Source: Proteles cristata cristata (lineage: Eukaryota > Chordata > Mammalia > Carnivora > Hyaenidae). Taken from it: a stretch of 64,000 nt of DNA. Below, one piece after another: positions 23,798 to 36,179 of this stretch. The position numbers were made by a program, and so were the translations under genes. The DNA is taken from NCBI GenBank assembly GCA_017311185.1, contig JAESUZ010003495.1, forward strand, positions 372,001-436,000. Reading direction: 5' to 3'. A model generated the notes under the pieces. The model did not search any database and had not been told where the DNA came from. It worked only from the letters and a program-made list of their open reading frames with translations. The stretch's first letter is position 1. Each line of letters begins with the position of its first letter.

Positions 23798-24459
23798 AAA
23801 GGAAATTGTTTTATATAACTTGATTGTGGGACCCCCGGAATGAAGGGAAAACCCAGCTTTGTTACATCATTTTTTAAATAACAATAAAAATAAGCCTATT
23901 AATTACTGAGGCAAACAGAAGTCAAGTAAGTGATAGCACTTTAGCTAAAGATAATCTTAAAATAACAGCATCGAAATGGAGTCTAAACAAGATACATGTC
24001 TTTTATCTTCAAGTTAGTTGTCAGAATGCCATCCTTACCCTTACTGCGATCACATTAAATATTGTATCTCAACTATTTAGTGTTAAAAAGTGCTCTATTC
24101 TACAGCATCATAGATGTTATAACTTCAATTTGTTCTTATGATCCTTATTTTTTATTCTGAATTCTTCATAAATCAACAGTGCACGTATTTTCTTAGGTGA
24201 GATCAGCCAGATATTTGTATTACTGGAGCTTTTAAATGCAGTGCTTCCTGGTATTATATATATTTTTAATGAAAAATAGTTTTATATTTACCACACACAA
24301 ATGAGTTTTTTGTGTAAGTTGACATCAGTACATCCTAACTACTTCAATCTTCTAGTCTACCATAAAATGTTGGTTCTCTTGCAACACTGGTTTATACCTA
24401 GACCTATAGTGTAGGCTATTTCACAAAAGCATTGGCGGTCCTATGCCGTAGGCCATAGT

Positions 24460-24720
24460 CGCTGGGTATGCACAGAGCGGCAGAGATGGGCTGATACACT
24501 CAGGTGGTGATCTGAGCCAAGGGCCATGTAGAGAGGGGCTCAGGGACACAGCCAGTTATGGCATTGGGAAGAGGTGAGGTCTGCCTGAGGGGAAGTTAGG
24601 GTGGGGATGGGACAGGGAGGTGGAGTGGAGCCGAGAAGGTTCCTGGAAGAGCTGGCACTTGAGATGATGTTAAAGGGCAAATGGGAGCTAGGAGGAGAAA
24701 GAGGAAGAAGTTCCTGACAC
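24460..24720 (-). repeat. L2-like fragment
   Basis: Text such as cacttgagatgatgttaaag and ggaagagctggc resembles the reversed L2 body. Weak call. Confidence 0.3.
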
Positions 24721-25877
24721 GGGAAACAACATCATAGCGTCTTCTGAAAACCAACAGTAATGCCATTTGAAAGGAAGATCGGGGAAGCCCATGAGAAGCA
24801 TGCTCTCCCTCTGCTCCCCTTCTCCCAGAGTACTTTCAATAATAACATTAGAGGACTCCATTATTTCTGATATGCCATTTCCCACGGTCGCTTATATCTG
24901 CTGTTTGTGAGGACAGTGAGTCAGCCTTCCAAAGCTTTAAAGCCTCAGTGGTCAAGGTCATGTGACATGAAGAAAAATTATCCTGCGGTGCATAAAAATA
25001 CAGACACGTAATACATTCAGTGTAATCCTAGAGTTCTATGTTTTCTTCTTTGTTCATGTGATTATTATGGCAGACAAGATAGAGGTAGTGGATGAGATAT
25101 GTGTTCTGTTATGGTTATTTGAAAGTACTATCCTAATCCAGATTGGCCATTTACTGTTCACATAAAGCCAACATATACTGTGTCTCTACCTACCTATTAA
25201 AATTACTTTTTAGGAGAAGTCATGAAGAAAGCAAGAGTAGACCACTATAAGTGGGACTTAAAACTGTAAATCTGAGAAGGCGATTTTGAGATGTATTTAA
25301 GATTTCAGGTTCTCTGTCTGTTTTAGGAAACAAGGTCCTTAATTGCCAGAAATCAGTCTTTGAAATTACCTTTCATTTCTCAGGTTCTATCTTATCTTGC
25401 TGTCGCTGTCCTTTATCATGTCATGCCTGTGCTGTGGGGACGAGAGGTCCTCAGTCAATATCGTGAGCTTTTAATTATGTGATAGAATTCACCATAAGGA
25501 AGATTTCTCACCAACACTGCTGGGAGCAGGTTCCCAGTGTGGTGGTCAGTGATAGGAGGCCTCCTTACATGGGCTTTCCTTGAATGGGTATCTGTGGCTG
25601 GAGCCCTAGGAGCTCCTCAGGCTGGTGTGGCTGTGGGAGACCACTTCCACTGTCCGTACCCATGTTAAATAAGATGCTGTAGATACAGGTCACAAAGAGG
25701 TGAGAATTTGTTTTCTCTTTCTCTCATTCTCTCTGTCTTTGTGTCTAGGTAGAGATGGTAGAGGGAGAATGAGGCACCCCTCTTTGTTGACTGCTTGCCT
25801 TTTGTGCTTTTGTATCACGTTCATCCATGTGTTCGTAGTCCAGTCTGTAACATGACCCTGTGCCTGGCTTCTTCCAG

Positions 25878-25926
25878 GGTAAGAAAAAGAAGAGGAAGAG
25901 AGAGAAACTCCAGGAGTCGACATCAG
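25878..25926 (+). CDS. LEF1: LEF1 exon 10: basic tail / nuclear localisation signal
   Basis: This short 49-bp exon encodes GKKKKRKREKLQESTS plus the first base of a Gly codon, human residues 373-389. The run KKKKRKREK is the nuclear localisation signal and basic tail that stabilises DNA bending across the major groove. The acceptor is tggcttcttccag and the donor is gtaggc. A Thr stands where I recall Ala in human (ESTSG against ESASG). The length is not a multiple of three and the exon begins in phase 0, so skipping would shift the frame of exon 11. Confidence 0.96.
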
Positions 25927-26579
25927 GTAGGCACCATGTGACTTTCCAGTCAATTCTCTGCTTCTGACAAATACCTTTTAAAGTTGTCGGCATCTTCGAC
26001 ACACTGCTTTTGTTCTGCAACTATGACCTGTGATGTTGTAAACTCTGCTTTCCTTCCTGAGATGCCTTAGAGATGTTTTAAAGACCTTTCTTTTAAATGT
26101 GAGTGCGTGAAGGTTTGTCTACACACTCCTTCCCCAAACCCTGTCACCTGGAATCCTGGTAGTGTTTCGTCTTGTTTTTGCTTCCGTTGTCTGTAGCCTC
26201 TGTAACACTTCTGCTGTGTTTTCATTTGCACAACTCCTCACAATAACAGTGTTCTGTTCTGATTTTATAATATGCTATCTTATATGTCCTTGAGAATCTT
26301 TTCTGTGGTTTGGGTTTTCTGAAAACAGAAAACATGACAACAGGGTTTACCTTTCCCGGACATTCATTCAAGGCATCAGTGAGTGAGGTCCTATTTATTT
26401 CCCCTTTTTCTGTCATTAAAAGTAAGGCCACTACTTGTACTGCACAAATAAAAATGGCTGGTATAAGAACCATAAAAAAAGTAAAGCATCCGAGCCCACA
26501 TGATGTTGTAGCTACTTCGTGTTTGGAATGTACAAAAATCTCTTCAATAAAAATTTGTTAAAGACACAATTTTCTGCAG

Positions 26580-26614
26580 GTACAGGTCCAAGAATGACAG
26601 CTGCCTACATCTGA
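26580..26614 (+). CDS. LEF1: LEF1 exon 11: C-terminus and stop codon
   Basis: The coding part completes Gly and reads TGPRMTAAYI followed by TGA (26612-26614), matching the C-terminus of the 399-residue LEF1 form. The exon runs on for six untranslated bases (gaaaca with tg at the end) to a gtaaga donor after 26620. It then joins the 3'UTR exon 13.5 kb downstream. Because the junction is only 6 nt after the stop, it lies well inside the 50-55 nt limit and should not trigger nonsense-mediated decay. The longer E-type tail with CRARF motifs found in some TCF7/TCF7L2 isoforms is absent here, as is usual for LEF1. Confidence 0.96.
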
Positions 26615-26620
26615 AACATG
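26615..26620 (+). other. LEF1: LEF1 3'UTR, part in exon 11
   Basis: Six untranslated bases lie between the TGA and the exon 11 donor (acatg|gtaagaac). They continue directly into the exon 12 sequence beginning gtggaaaacgaag. Confidence 0.9.
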
Positions 26621-27489
26621 GTAAGAACGACTCTCTGGTCCTACTGCTGACATTAGTTATAAACAGAGGCACTTGCTTGTGAATCTTCTTGCTCATACTG
26701 ATGCATTCAACACTGCTCCTTTAAAGAGGAAACCCCACCAAAATCAAATTGGCGCTTTGAAAAAATCTGATGGTTTTTATACCGGCTATGTTTTTGCAAT
26801 ATGGTATGCGTTTCTCTCTTCTTTCCTTCCCCTTCTGCCCCTCTAATCTTTCTTCATTCCCCTTCCCTTAACTCTTCACCATTCCGTACTGACCAGTGGC
26901 AACCCCCGCCCCCTGCTGAAAAGACAAATGGCAGAACCAGCAAGCAAAATGCCCTCTTACTCTGAAAGCCCAGGGCTGAACGTGAGGTGCCCAGACCCGT
27001 TCTGGTCCAGGACTCAGAAGGTTTTGCTCCATAGAGACTTCTCAGTTGAGATGATCTGTAGATACTTAAAAGTAATATATTTGCTTCTAGTGAGAAAGAG
27101 GGGTTTTATGTATTTTTTTTCCCTGTTATTTAAAACTACGGCGTGGGGACTTGAGTAACTCTATTCTGCTGTCAGGCTCTTTTCTGTGTTGGTAACCATT
27201 GGTAGATCCTGGTCAGGTATTTATACGTAATGTTTAGTTGTCGTTTTTTGCTTTTTTACTGTAGTGACTGTATTTTTGACCAGTTGACCACCAGCTCTGG
27301 TGGGAACCTGGCTTTGTAAACTGACCTTGTCTTGGTGACCTTGGAATTCACCACGCATTCACCTCTTTCCCAGTGACAACTCTTCCCAGAGGAGCTGCAT
27401 TTGATTCTGCTCCCTCTCCAGCAGCCCACACCCAGGTCTTGCAGGTCTTTTTGGCCTGTGGTGAATCTTTCCTCTTAACTCATCATGGC

Positions 27490-27860
27490 CACAGCCCTTG
27501 CTGAGGTTCTCAAACCTCCTGTCTGGATTATGAGAATAGCCTTTGCATACTTTTCCCGCCGCCCGGCTTCCTTTCTGCCAGTCATCTTCCTTGTTGCTCC
27601 CAGGGGGATTTGCTAAAACACAGATCGATTGTGTCATTTCCCGATGTAAAGACGGTCGGTGCTTTTTGTTGGACGAAGCGCAAACCACTCAGTGTGGACC
27701 TGTCTACCTCTTCCCTGTCCTGGGCTTTCTCTTCGGCTGCTCTTGCTCATCTGCAGCCTAGCCCTCCTGCAAACAGGATTATTAGCAGTTCCCCACATGC
27801 GTTGCGGGTGCTGCACATGCCGTCCCTGTGCTTGGAAAGCCTGTTTTCCTTTGCCAAGCA
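27490..27860 (+). repeat. L2 LINE fragment
   Basis: The order tggattatgagaatagcct, gggggatttgctaaaacaca, gatcgattgtgtcatttccc and cctgtgcttggaaagcct parallels the L2 consensus as I recall it. Overlapping ORFs here are not genes. Confidence 0.5.
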
Positions 27861-28069
27861 AGGGATAGATGTGCAGTGTTTCTCACGAGAGAGCATTAGC
27901 ATGCAGATATTTGGTTCTTGGCTAGGACCAGATGACCACCTCCCCCCACCGCCCCCCACCCCGGCTTAATCTTTTAGAACTTAATTTTGGTGCTGAAATT
28001 TCAGTGGACTTTCCCAAATAAGGTTCTAGACATTTTGACACCAAATAGAAATTTTCAGTCAGCTGTTTG

Positions 28070-28150
28070 CCGGGGCAATCTACTTCAGCTTTTCAGTCTT
28101 CGTTTTCGTCAACTGTACAACGGGAATAACACCTCAGCCTGTGGTGGTTT
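28070..28150 (+). repeat. MIR fragment
   Basis: Short MIR core remnant with cttcgttttcgtcaactg and tacaacgggaataacacc. Confidence 0.4.
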
Positions 28151-29299
28151 CTCATGTATGCCTTTCTTCTTCTCTCTCCCCCTCACTGAGACCTAACCCA
28201 GGTGCCCTGTCCTCTGTGAGACTTTTGTGATCTTCATTCAGATCCCCCAGGCTCTTCCAGTGCCATCATTATAGTTTGAGATCAAAACGCTTCTAAACTA
28301 ATACCGAGTGGCAGCCTTTTCCCTGATTGAAAAGAGAATCTGTCCTTCATATAGATGACCAAACAAGGGGCCCCAAAACCAGTATCACAGACAGTGTCCA
28401 TGTTTACTTCAACTTAATGGCTACTTATGAAGGACCTCTTCTGAGCTGGCCTCCTGGCTTGATCCTTAAAAGCACAAAGGACAATCACAGGCCCTGTGTC
28501 GTAGCGAAAGTGATTCTACTGGCAAGTACATACATGTGCTTTTGTATTTTATTTTTGCATTCTTTTTTTTTTTTCTTTTTAAAGAATGTTGTCCTTTTAA
28601 TCACTGAGCCCTTAGGTATGTACAGCAGCCTTTCCATTCTCTGCCTCTAAATGGAAATTCCTTTACAAGTGCAGCATGCTAAGGATTGACATTCACTGAT
28701 TCACTCCATCTTCTGTTTGCACCAAAATCTTTAACACCATATCTGTTGAAAATCATACAAAACTATACATCTACACTTCAGAGTTTGGTTTTGTGTCCTT
28801 AATGACTAACAGGGTATATGGTATTTTAGACTAGATTAGGCAGAGTGTATCTCTGTCATATAATTTATCTCAAACATCTTTTGTTTATGTCACAGCTATC
28901 ATTGTGCTTTCCTGTCACTTCCATATTTTTTCTAAAAGTTAAAGTGGCCTGTTCTATCCCAGAAAAAAAGTTAAGTGCTCCCTCCCTCCACACCCCTCTC
29001 TGCCCCACTTGTCAGCAACTGCTGCAGTTGGTTGGTTTCCTTCACTTAATCAGAGTTCTGAGTGTTTCTCTTGTTGCTGGGCCAGTCCCACAGCCATTGC
29101 AGTCACTGTCCTCCACACCGTCCTCCTTCAAAGGCAGCACTGGGGATCATTTGATAAGAACTGTAGAGCAGAGAGGAGCTCTGATTTACATTCATAAAGA
29201 TTTCAGGAAATCAGGACTGATACCATCCCTGCCTTCTGCCCTTCCCCTTTGTTTTAGGAATTCAGAAACTCCTGTAAGGGTAATAGTTGACTTGAACGT

Positions 29300-29600
29300 C
29301 CATGTTGAGCACTTCCTGAGCACCTAGGTCATGCCAGATAGCATCGTAAGACCTGGAAATGCAGTGTTGAGTGAGGGAAAGAAAGTCCCTGCTTTCGTAG
29401 TGCTCACATTGCTGAGGGTGGTTATTAAACAGTAAACAGGAAAATAGAAGGGTAATAAAAACAAAACAGGAACTCACCTGGGGGGGGGGGGTGTCTGCTT
29501 TGGGTGGGATGGTCATGAAAGGCTCTTCTGAGAAAGTGATACCCAGTAATGACCTGCTATCCTTGAAAACCAGAGCCGTGGCAGAGAAACAACCAGGGGA
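29300..29600 (-). repeat. L2-like fragment
   Basis: Reversed L2 style text: cctgagcacctaggtcatgc, gaaagtccctgctttc, then ggtcatgaaaggctcttctg. It includes a G-run at 29480-29490. Confidence 0.45.
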
Positions 29601-29604
29601 ACTG

Positions 29605-29760
29605 AGCATTGTGCTGTGGAAAGCACTTTGCCTGAGAACGAGGCCACCCGGGCTCTGAGAGGAGCCCCTTCCTGAACTGCGTGGCCTGGGGCAGGTCCTT
29701 TAAGGCCAGCAGACCTCCATTACCCTCTCAAGCGAAAGTGCTGGGTCCTTAGGCCTCTGA
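29605..29760 (+). repeat. MIR
   Basis: MIR order: ctgtggaaagcactttgcct, cccgggctctgag, ctgcgtggcctggggcaggt, ccattaccctctc. Confidence 0.55.
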
Positions 29761-30653
29761 GATACCGTGTTCCGGCCGGACTTCCTGGTCTGCTTTGCTC
29801 TTCCATGGTCTGCACTGCCTCCCAGTGTTGTTGAAGAGACTCAAGTCTCCTTTATATTTACTGGTTCATAGTCATTCTGTGAGTGGTTCCATAGAACTTA
29901 CTAAAGCACCTGTATGATCTTGAAAATGACAGGTAGACAGTGTGGCTATTTTTTAGTTCCTGTATAGATCACCTGCGGCCTCCCCTTCTCCACCCAGCGC
30001 AAGGGCCTCAGAAGCATCGCCTCTAGTTAGGGAATCTGATTCGCCACTGATGTGAGCATATGGCCCCTTGTTCGCCAGACTATACAGTGACACGAGTGCT
30101 GGCTTCACCTTAGCAACAAGCCCACGACAGATAAACTATTTGATTAGAGCTGATCCTCCCAACAACAGGCTGTGAAATTTCAGGCAACTGATTTCAGTTT
30201 GGAGGGAAGTTGCTGAATGTTAGCTGAATCCCCCCTGATCTCTTCAGTGAGGAAGAGCTAACGGAACCTAGTGCCCAGGAGGAGAGGGTATCGTGACTCC
30301 AACACAAAGATGTTTTTTGAGAGGGTTTATTTCTCTTATATACACAGCAAAACTTAACACGCTCTTGGCGTCCTAAAAGAAAAGTGCTATTAACTTAGAT
30401 CTTGGAGCTCAGATGGCCACGGTTGAAGCACAAGGCCAGAGAACCCTCCTGCCTCTGAACTAGTGGAGGACAGCGGACTGTAGGGAAAACATCCCCACTT
30501 AAGAAGGAAAATCTCTCCTCAGGAAACAAAAACGTGCTCTAAAAATTGGTATTTGTGCTCCTTAAAAGATATATGTTTTATCCAATGCATTCATTTTTTG
30601 GTTGGAAGTACCATTGCAGCTGTCGCATGCGGCCCAGCATAGAAACTGGCCTT

Positions 30654-30868
30654 TTTTTTTTTTTTTGGATGTTTTTATTTCTGAGAGAGAGAAACAGCAC
30701 AAGAAGGGGAGGGTCAGAGAGAGAGGGAGACACAGAATCTGAAGCAGGCTCCAGGCTCTGAGCTAATTGTCAGCACAGAGCCCGACGCGGGGCTCAAACC
30801 CCTAAACTGTGAGATCATGACCCGAGCCGAAGTCAGATGCTCAACTGACTGAGCCACTCAGGTGCCCT
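30654..30868 (-). mobile_element. CAN-SINE with 12-bp target-site duplication
   Basis: Reverse orientation, T-run at the left end. gaaactggcctt occurs at 30642-30653 and 30869-30880. Confidence 0.93.
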
Positions 30869-31239
30869 GAAACTGGCCTTCTAACAGTTCCTCATACACC
30901 CCATTGCAGCCCCAACTTCCCTGTGTGTTTCTGCTTGTGTGTTTTGTCCACGTATTCACGCTGGTGAAACCAGTTGAAACGAATGAGCATTAACCTAGTC
31001 TCAACACTTTGCAACAACTTATAGGATAATTAGAAACGGGTTGCATAAAAGACTTTCTCTCAGTGTAGAGGTGATTCCCAAGCTGTGTGGTCTTTTAAAA
31101 AAAAAAAAAAAAAGCCAAATTCATCCTTAGCTTCTAGGACTAACTCGTCACTTGCAGGATTCTGGAAGTCCAGGACCTCAGGGAATGAGCCTGCACACAT
31201 TCTCCTGTGTCCAACTCTAGGCCACTATTGTAAATGCCA

Positions 31240-31520
31240 ATCATTTCTTCATTCATTCTGCAAACATCCAGCGAGGACCACTGGAAGTTCGAAATGGCAC
31301 TAAGCAGTGGGGGTATTTGCTAATGGACTCTGTCCCTTCCTGGAGGGGCTTTCCATTTCAGAACATAAAGACATACAGATAGATAATTATAAAATAATGC
31401 ATTTTGTGCTACAAAGGGGATGGATATATTGTGTTAAAATAAGAACAAGAAGAATCTACATCAGAGTAAGAGCAAGGAAGGCTTCCTGGAGTAAGTAACC
31501 CTTGAGCTGTGTAGCCATGA
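31240..31520 (-). repeat. L2-like fragment
   Basis: Begins cttcattcattctgcaaaca and continues with tccttcctggaggggcttt and gcaaggaaggcttcctgg, in the order of the reversed L2 3' part. Confidence 0.45.
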
Positions 31521-32552
31521 GGGGAATTGATAGAATAGTGATCAAGTTGCTGGGAATTTCCAGTGTTTTGGTCCAAGTTTATTTAGAATATGTATCCTCT
31601 CAGGAGTTTGTCAGAAGTCAGAGATTGTCATCAGATACTGAACTTCCCCTTCCCGACTTAATCAAAATTCATAGGAGTTAAAATTTTTGGAAAGTTGGAG
31701 AGAATTATCACTCCAAGTTTACTAACTTAAAAACATACCTTTACAAATTGGCTTGTTAATATTTACTTTAACAAATACAAAAATCCAATCATCTTAAAAT
31801 TACATAGATTGAAAAGGTTTCTTTGATATCTCAACATATTTCTTTTGATTATATAACATCAAAGAGCTAGTTTAAAAGAAGGAACAAGCTACCTTTAAAA
31901 AAAAAAGCACACAAACCTTTTAAAACACACAGAGATACACACAGATACCCATATACAGATATACTCACACACTTGGGTTTTTGACTCTGGTGTAATCTCT
32001 ACCATATATGTTTGCTAACCTGAGATTAAAATGTGTTTTTTACTTGAGCCTTTATTTCCCTGGGGCCAAGAGGTATGTGGGAGAGGTAATTTCTACTACA
32101 GTATAGAATGCAATAGTTGCACAGTGCTCAGATTTACATCTTTTAAAAAACTCTTTCTAGCTTTGCATTTGAGGGTGATGGCGGGGGGAGCCTGACGGGC
32201 TCTTTATTAATTAAGGGCCGGGAGCCCGGGGCTCACGCAGCCTCCTCACAGAGCTGCAGATTGGGGCTGGAGCCACCTTCGGGACCGGCCATGCGACCTA
32301 GACCTGAAGAAGGTCTTTTCCAAACCCATGCCCTCTGGAGTCAGGGAGCAGTCTGTGTCGAGTGATCTGGTCTGGTCCAGTGGAGAACAGCGTTTCGTAC
32401 AGGTTCTGATGCTCACCCTGGTGAGTTTGCCACTCGTGCCTCAGCATGGCTCTGAGTTCTGTGCCTCGAGAGCAGATGGAGCCAATTAGGTACCAGTAAG
32501 CCTCTGGCTGTTTGCTTCTGGTTGGCATGGGCAGTTAGAAAGCAGAGCCCAG

Positions 32553-32786
32553 GGGCACCTGGGTGGCTTAGTCGGTTGAGCGTCCGACTTTCGCTTAGGT
32601 CATGATCTCGCGGTTCGTGGGTTCGAGCCCCGCGTCGGGCTCTGTGATGACTGCCAGCTCAGAGCCTGGAGCCTGTTTCAGTCTGTGACTCCCTCTCTCT
32701 CTGACCCTCCCCTGCTCACGCTGTCTCTCTCTCTCTCCCTAGAAATAAAAAAAATAAAAATATATTAAAAAAAAAAAAAGAAAGAA
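32553..32786 (+). mobile_element. Young CAN-SINE with long target-site duplication
   Basis: Sense orientation, intact A box region (tggcttagtcggttgagc) and B box (ggttcgagccc), CT tract and cctagaaataaa tail. Flanked by agaaagcagagcccaggg at 32537-32554 and 32787-32804; the last bases are shared with the SINE start. Low divergence suggests a recent insertion. Confidence 0.94.
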
Positions 32787-33164
32787 AGAAAGCAGAGCCC
32801 AGGGTCTTCCCTACAAAATAATAAAGCCCGACACAAGCTTTAGGCTTGTTCAGAGTCTCAAAGTAAAAAATAAGGTTTTGAAAGTGGGAAAGAGAAAAAA
32901 ATAACATCCTGCTTTCCACTTTTCATCTTTTTGTCACACACTTAGTGTGTCACACACCTTGAACTGTCACTCAAGGAGCAGATGTGTGAGGGTTCGGGGC
33001 TCTTGGGAAGGGAGCCTAAAGGCTGCAGCAGGTGGCTGTCAGATCAGGGAAACCCCGTAGGACACAGCACGGGGGCAGGGCCTGGCTATGCAGCCTGCAG
33101 TGGGTACCCTGCTCATGCTCCCAAAGCACCCCTGCAGCAGCCCTTTGATGGGAGCAGGAGGTGC

Positions 33165-33390
33165 AGGAGCCTTGGTGGCTTAGTCAGTTAAGCGTCTGAC
33201 TCTTGACTTTGGCTCAGGTCATGAGCTCATGGTTCGTGGGATCAGGCCTTATGCCAGGTTCTGTGCTGACAGCGCAGAGACTGAGACTGCTTGGGATTCC
33301 CTCTCTTTTTCTCTGCCCCTGCCCTGCTTGCATGCATATGCTCATGCTCTCTCTTTTATAATCAATAAACAAAAATTAAATTTTAAAAAA
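33165..33390 (+). mobile_element. CAN-SINE (older)
   Basis: Sense orientation and diverged: ttggtggcttagtcagttaa, ctcaggtcatgagctcatgg, CT tract, ataaacaaaaattaaat tail. Confidence 0.85.
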
Positions 33391-35689
33391 AGGAGCCCCT
33401 GCCCAGCTGGGGACTTCCTGCCTGACATTTTGCCAGGCAGCTGCTGGTGTTGCATTTGTCTCGTCCAGGCCAGCAGGTTGCTCTCCTAGGAAATGGAGAT
33501 TTTGACGGCCTGGAGACGCTCCCACATGGCCCTTTCCCTAGACATGTTCCTGTCTGAGGCAGTGGCCTACTCGTGTCTTCCTGCCTCTTATGTTTGTTCT
33601 CAAATTCCTGCTGAACTTGCCACAGATTAGTAGAAACTCTGTAAAGAATTCCCAAGGCAAGGACACTTGGCTACAGTGTCTCTCAATAGGAACTGCAAAG
33701 TAGGGACATTCAGTAAGGAAAATCCAGATATCTGGCTGCAAGGGCAGGCTGGGTCACACCGTCCTGGAGAAATGGCTTCATGATGACACTCTGTGGCCTA
33801 AGCAGTGTGTGGAATACAGGTTTTCAAATTCTGACCACTCTTCCAGACACTCTATGCTGACCTCTAGCCCTTGATGGCATCGAGACAGCCCATGTAGGCA
33901 TAAGGAGCGTGGGGAAGGCTACGTTAAAGATGTACCGGCGTCTTGTGGAAGCCAAGACAACAGTGCAGATGACCCAGAGACAGGACTGGAAGATGGCCTT
34001 TTCCTGAGCTTACATCTGTCCCTGAAAATTGCTTCCTTCTCCCTTCTGTAGATTGACTTTCCCAATTCTTTGATCGCGTGTGTCCAGAACTCCTGAGCTT
34101 CCATGTTGTAACAGTGGCAGTCTCCCAAGGAAATGATGATTCAGATTCCAGAAAAGGGAATCCAGTCAGCCCAGGTGGGGTCAGACTCCTACCCTGGTCC
34201 ACTGTGGCCAGAGGGGACGGTCGCACTACGCAAAATTGCTGTCGGGGCACACTGCTCTCACTGTGGGGGTGTTGGAGTTGGCATGATCAAGAGGGAGCTG
34301 CGGCGGCAACCCAACCGGCTTCCACAACAGCTCACCAGTGAGCCGGTGACTGGAATCTGTTAGATCAGCTGTGCATTAGTGGAAATGATCATCCCTGGGT
34401 TGCAAGTTTTTAAAACCTCTCCTGTGCTACAGTGCCCTTTCTGCCAATTTTTTTCATCTCTTTAATGGCCAGAAGAGCTAGAAATGGCGTTTAAGTTGCC
34501 GTGGGAAACTGAAACAGGGAAATGGAGCCTTGGCTAGCAAAGTTGATAGTGTGCCATTAACAAATAATAGAGGGAGTGGCTCATTTAAACCCTCTTGGGA
34601 CTTGCGCTGTTTAGTATTGTGCATGAAAGAACGTGAAATTAAGATCAGTGCACTTAGGAATAGTTTATAGAATAAGAAAATTATTTTGGACAAATTTAGT
34701 TTAAAAAGAATGGATTTCTCACTGACCCATCTGGAATTGAGGAAATGAGGCCTTCTGGATAATGGTTTCCCAGAGAACTCTAGGTTTCCCTCTTTAAGTA
34801 CCAAGACATGTAATTCATTTAACTCTTGAGTGCAACCTCTTTTTCCTTCAAATTAAATATTTCTTAGTACCTCTTGCTGTTACTCTATGGTGGATATAGT
34901 ATATGGTAACAAGGACTCGGTGCTGCCGGCCACTATGCTGAATGACTGCAGATAATGTGGGATTTGAAAAAATCTGCTCCTTTATCATTTCTGTGCCTAC
35001 TTTTTCTGTCCAAGACTCTGCCCTCCCCTAAAGTAATATGTCCCTCTGCTCTGTTGTATGGATTCAGGAACCAGAAAAAGAAGCTTATTTGAATAATTTA
35101 GAAGTTAAAAGTAAATGAGCTCTGAGTTGGTGGACGGAGGGTGCTCTTTTAAGGAAGGGTGCTGCTTTTGTGCATGAATTCCTTGATTCATGACACATGA
35201 TAGCTTGATTCATGATAGCTTGAGGCTTTTTTGCTTCCTTTTCCTCAGCTGTGTTCTTTAGAACTAAGGCTGACGGTGAGCTCCAGGTGAGCGAGGGGAG
35301 CCTGCTTGAAACCATACCTGAGCCTCAGTGAGGTCACTGTGTCTTTCTGGCAGAATGAGAGGAAAATGAGCGCATTTCAGCGGACAGAGTACTGCTCATC
35401 TTTCTGCTTACATTTTAATTCATATCTAACCTGAAATTTTCTAAAACTTTAGGCACGATAGAGAATATCACAACACATCTTTTTGGCTGCTCTTTTGGGA
35501 TGCCTATTCTTAATTATCATTGTGTTTATGGAGATACTCTGTTTCATAAGAGATCTTTTATATTTGATAAGAGAGATTTTGCAGATTTCTCTACTGGTCT
35601 TAACTTTCTGTCGAAGCTCTAGAAATGGCATGAATCCTGCTTCCTCCCCCAAATCTGCTGGGGCTAGAGCAACAGGAAGGGAACGAACG

Positions 35690-36120
35690 TTTCTGGTCCA
35701 CACATTGTGTCCTGGGCACTCTGCTAGACGCTTCTGCCTAGGTCACCCCGTGCTGCTCTTGAGGCAGCCCTGGACAGGAATGAGAAAACATGGTAACGTG
35801 TCCAGGGTCATGTGGCTGGGGGGCAGCAGGGTCAGGTTCAAACCTGAATCTGTCTTTAACCCCCAGTCTCTACCCCCTGCAGTAATGAACCTTTATTGTG
35901 CTCTTCCGATGCCAGGCACTAGCCAGGCTCACCAAGCACACTCTCTTATCCCCTCAACCCACTGTATGGAGCACGGGGACTTCTTAGTTCCATTTTCCAG
36001 ATGAGGAAACTGGCATTTGGTATATTCGAGTCATTCACCCAAGATAACCCTGGTAGTGTGACGGAGTCAGTGTTCACACCCAGCCCAGCTCTATGCTTGC
36101 AGTTCTGCTGTGAACCCCCA
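35690..36120 (-). repeat. Two MIR copies in tandem
   Basis: Two reversed MIR texts abut: 35690-35880 (ctgggcactctgctagacgc, gtgtccagggtcatgtggct) and 35885-36120 (tgccaggcactagcc, ttccattttccagatgagg). A 173-codon ORF across them is a chance opening. Confidence 0.6.
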
Positions 36121-36160
36121 GTGCACTGTTGCCGCCCCATGTAGCATATGCATAGACACA

Positions 36161-36179
36161 CACACACACACACACACAC
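36161..36179. repeat. (CA)n microsatellite
   Basis: About nine CA units following gcatagacacac. Confidence 0.85.

Larger units (their letters stand above)
20022..25877 (+). other. LEF1: LEF1 intron 9
   Basis: The intron contains the second copy of a 63-bp duplication, a Tigger-like transposon, an older L1 fragment, a MIR and a 5'-truncated L1 with target-site duplication, all listed separately. From 23800 to 25877 nothing else is recognised apart from an L2-like piece near 24460-24720. Confidence 0.65.

Noticed and set aside
28845..29327. 160-codon + strand ORF in intron 11
   Set aside because: No known motif, no exon-like boundaries, low-complexity Ser/Leu-rich reading ending in an L2-like repeat.
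32553..32630. tRNA-Lys-like sequence
   Set aside because: It is the tRNA-derived head of a CAN-SINE with CT-rich body and A tail, not a tRNA gene; the other SINE heads likewise.
35483..36004. 173-codon + strand ORF in LEF1 intron 11
   Set aside because: It runs through two MIR copies.
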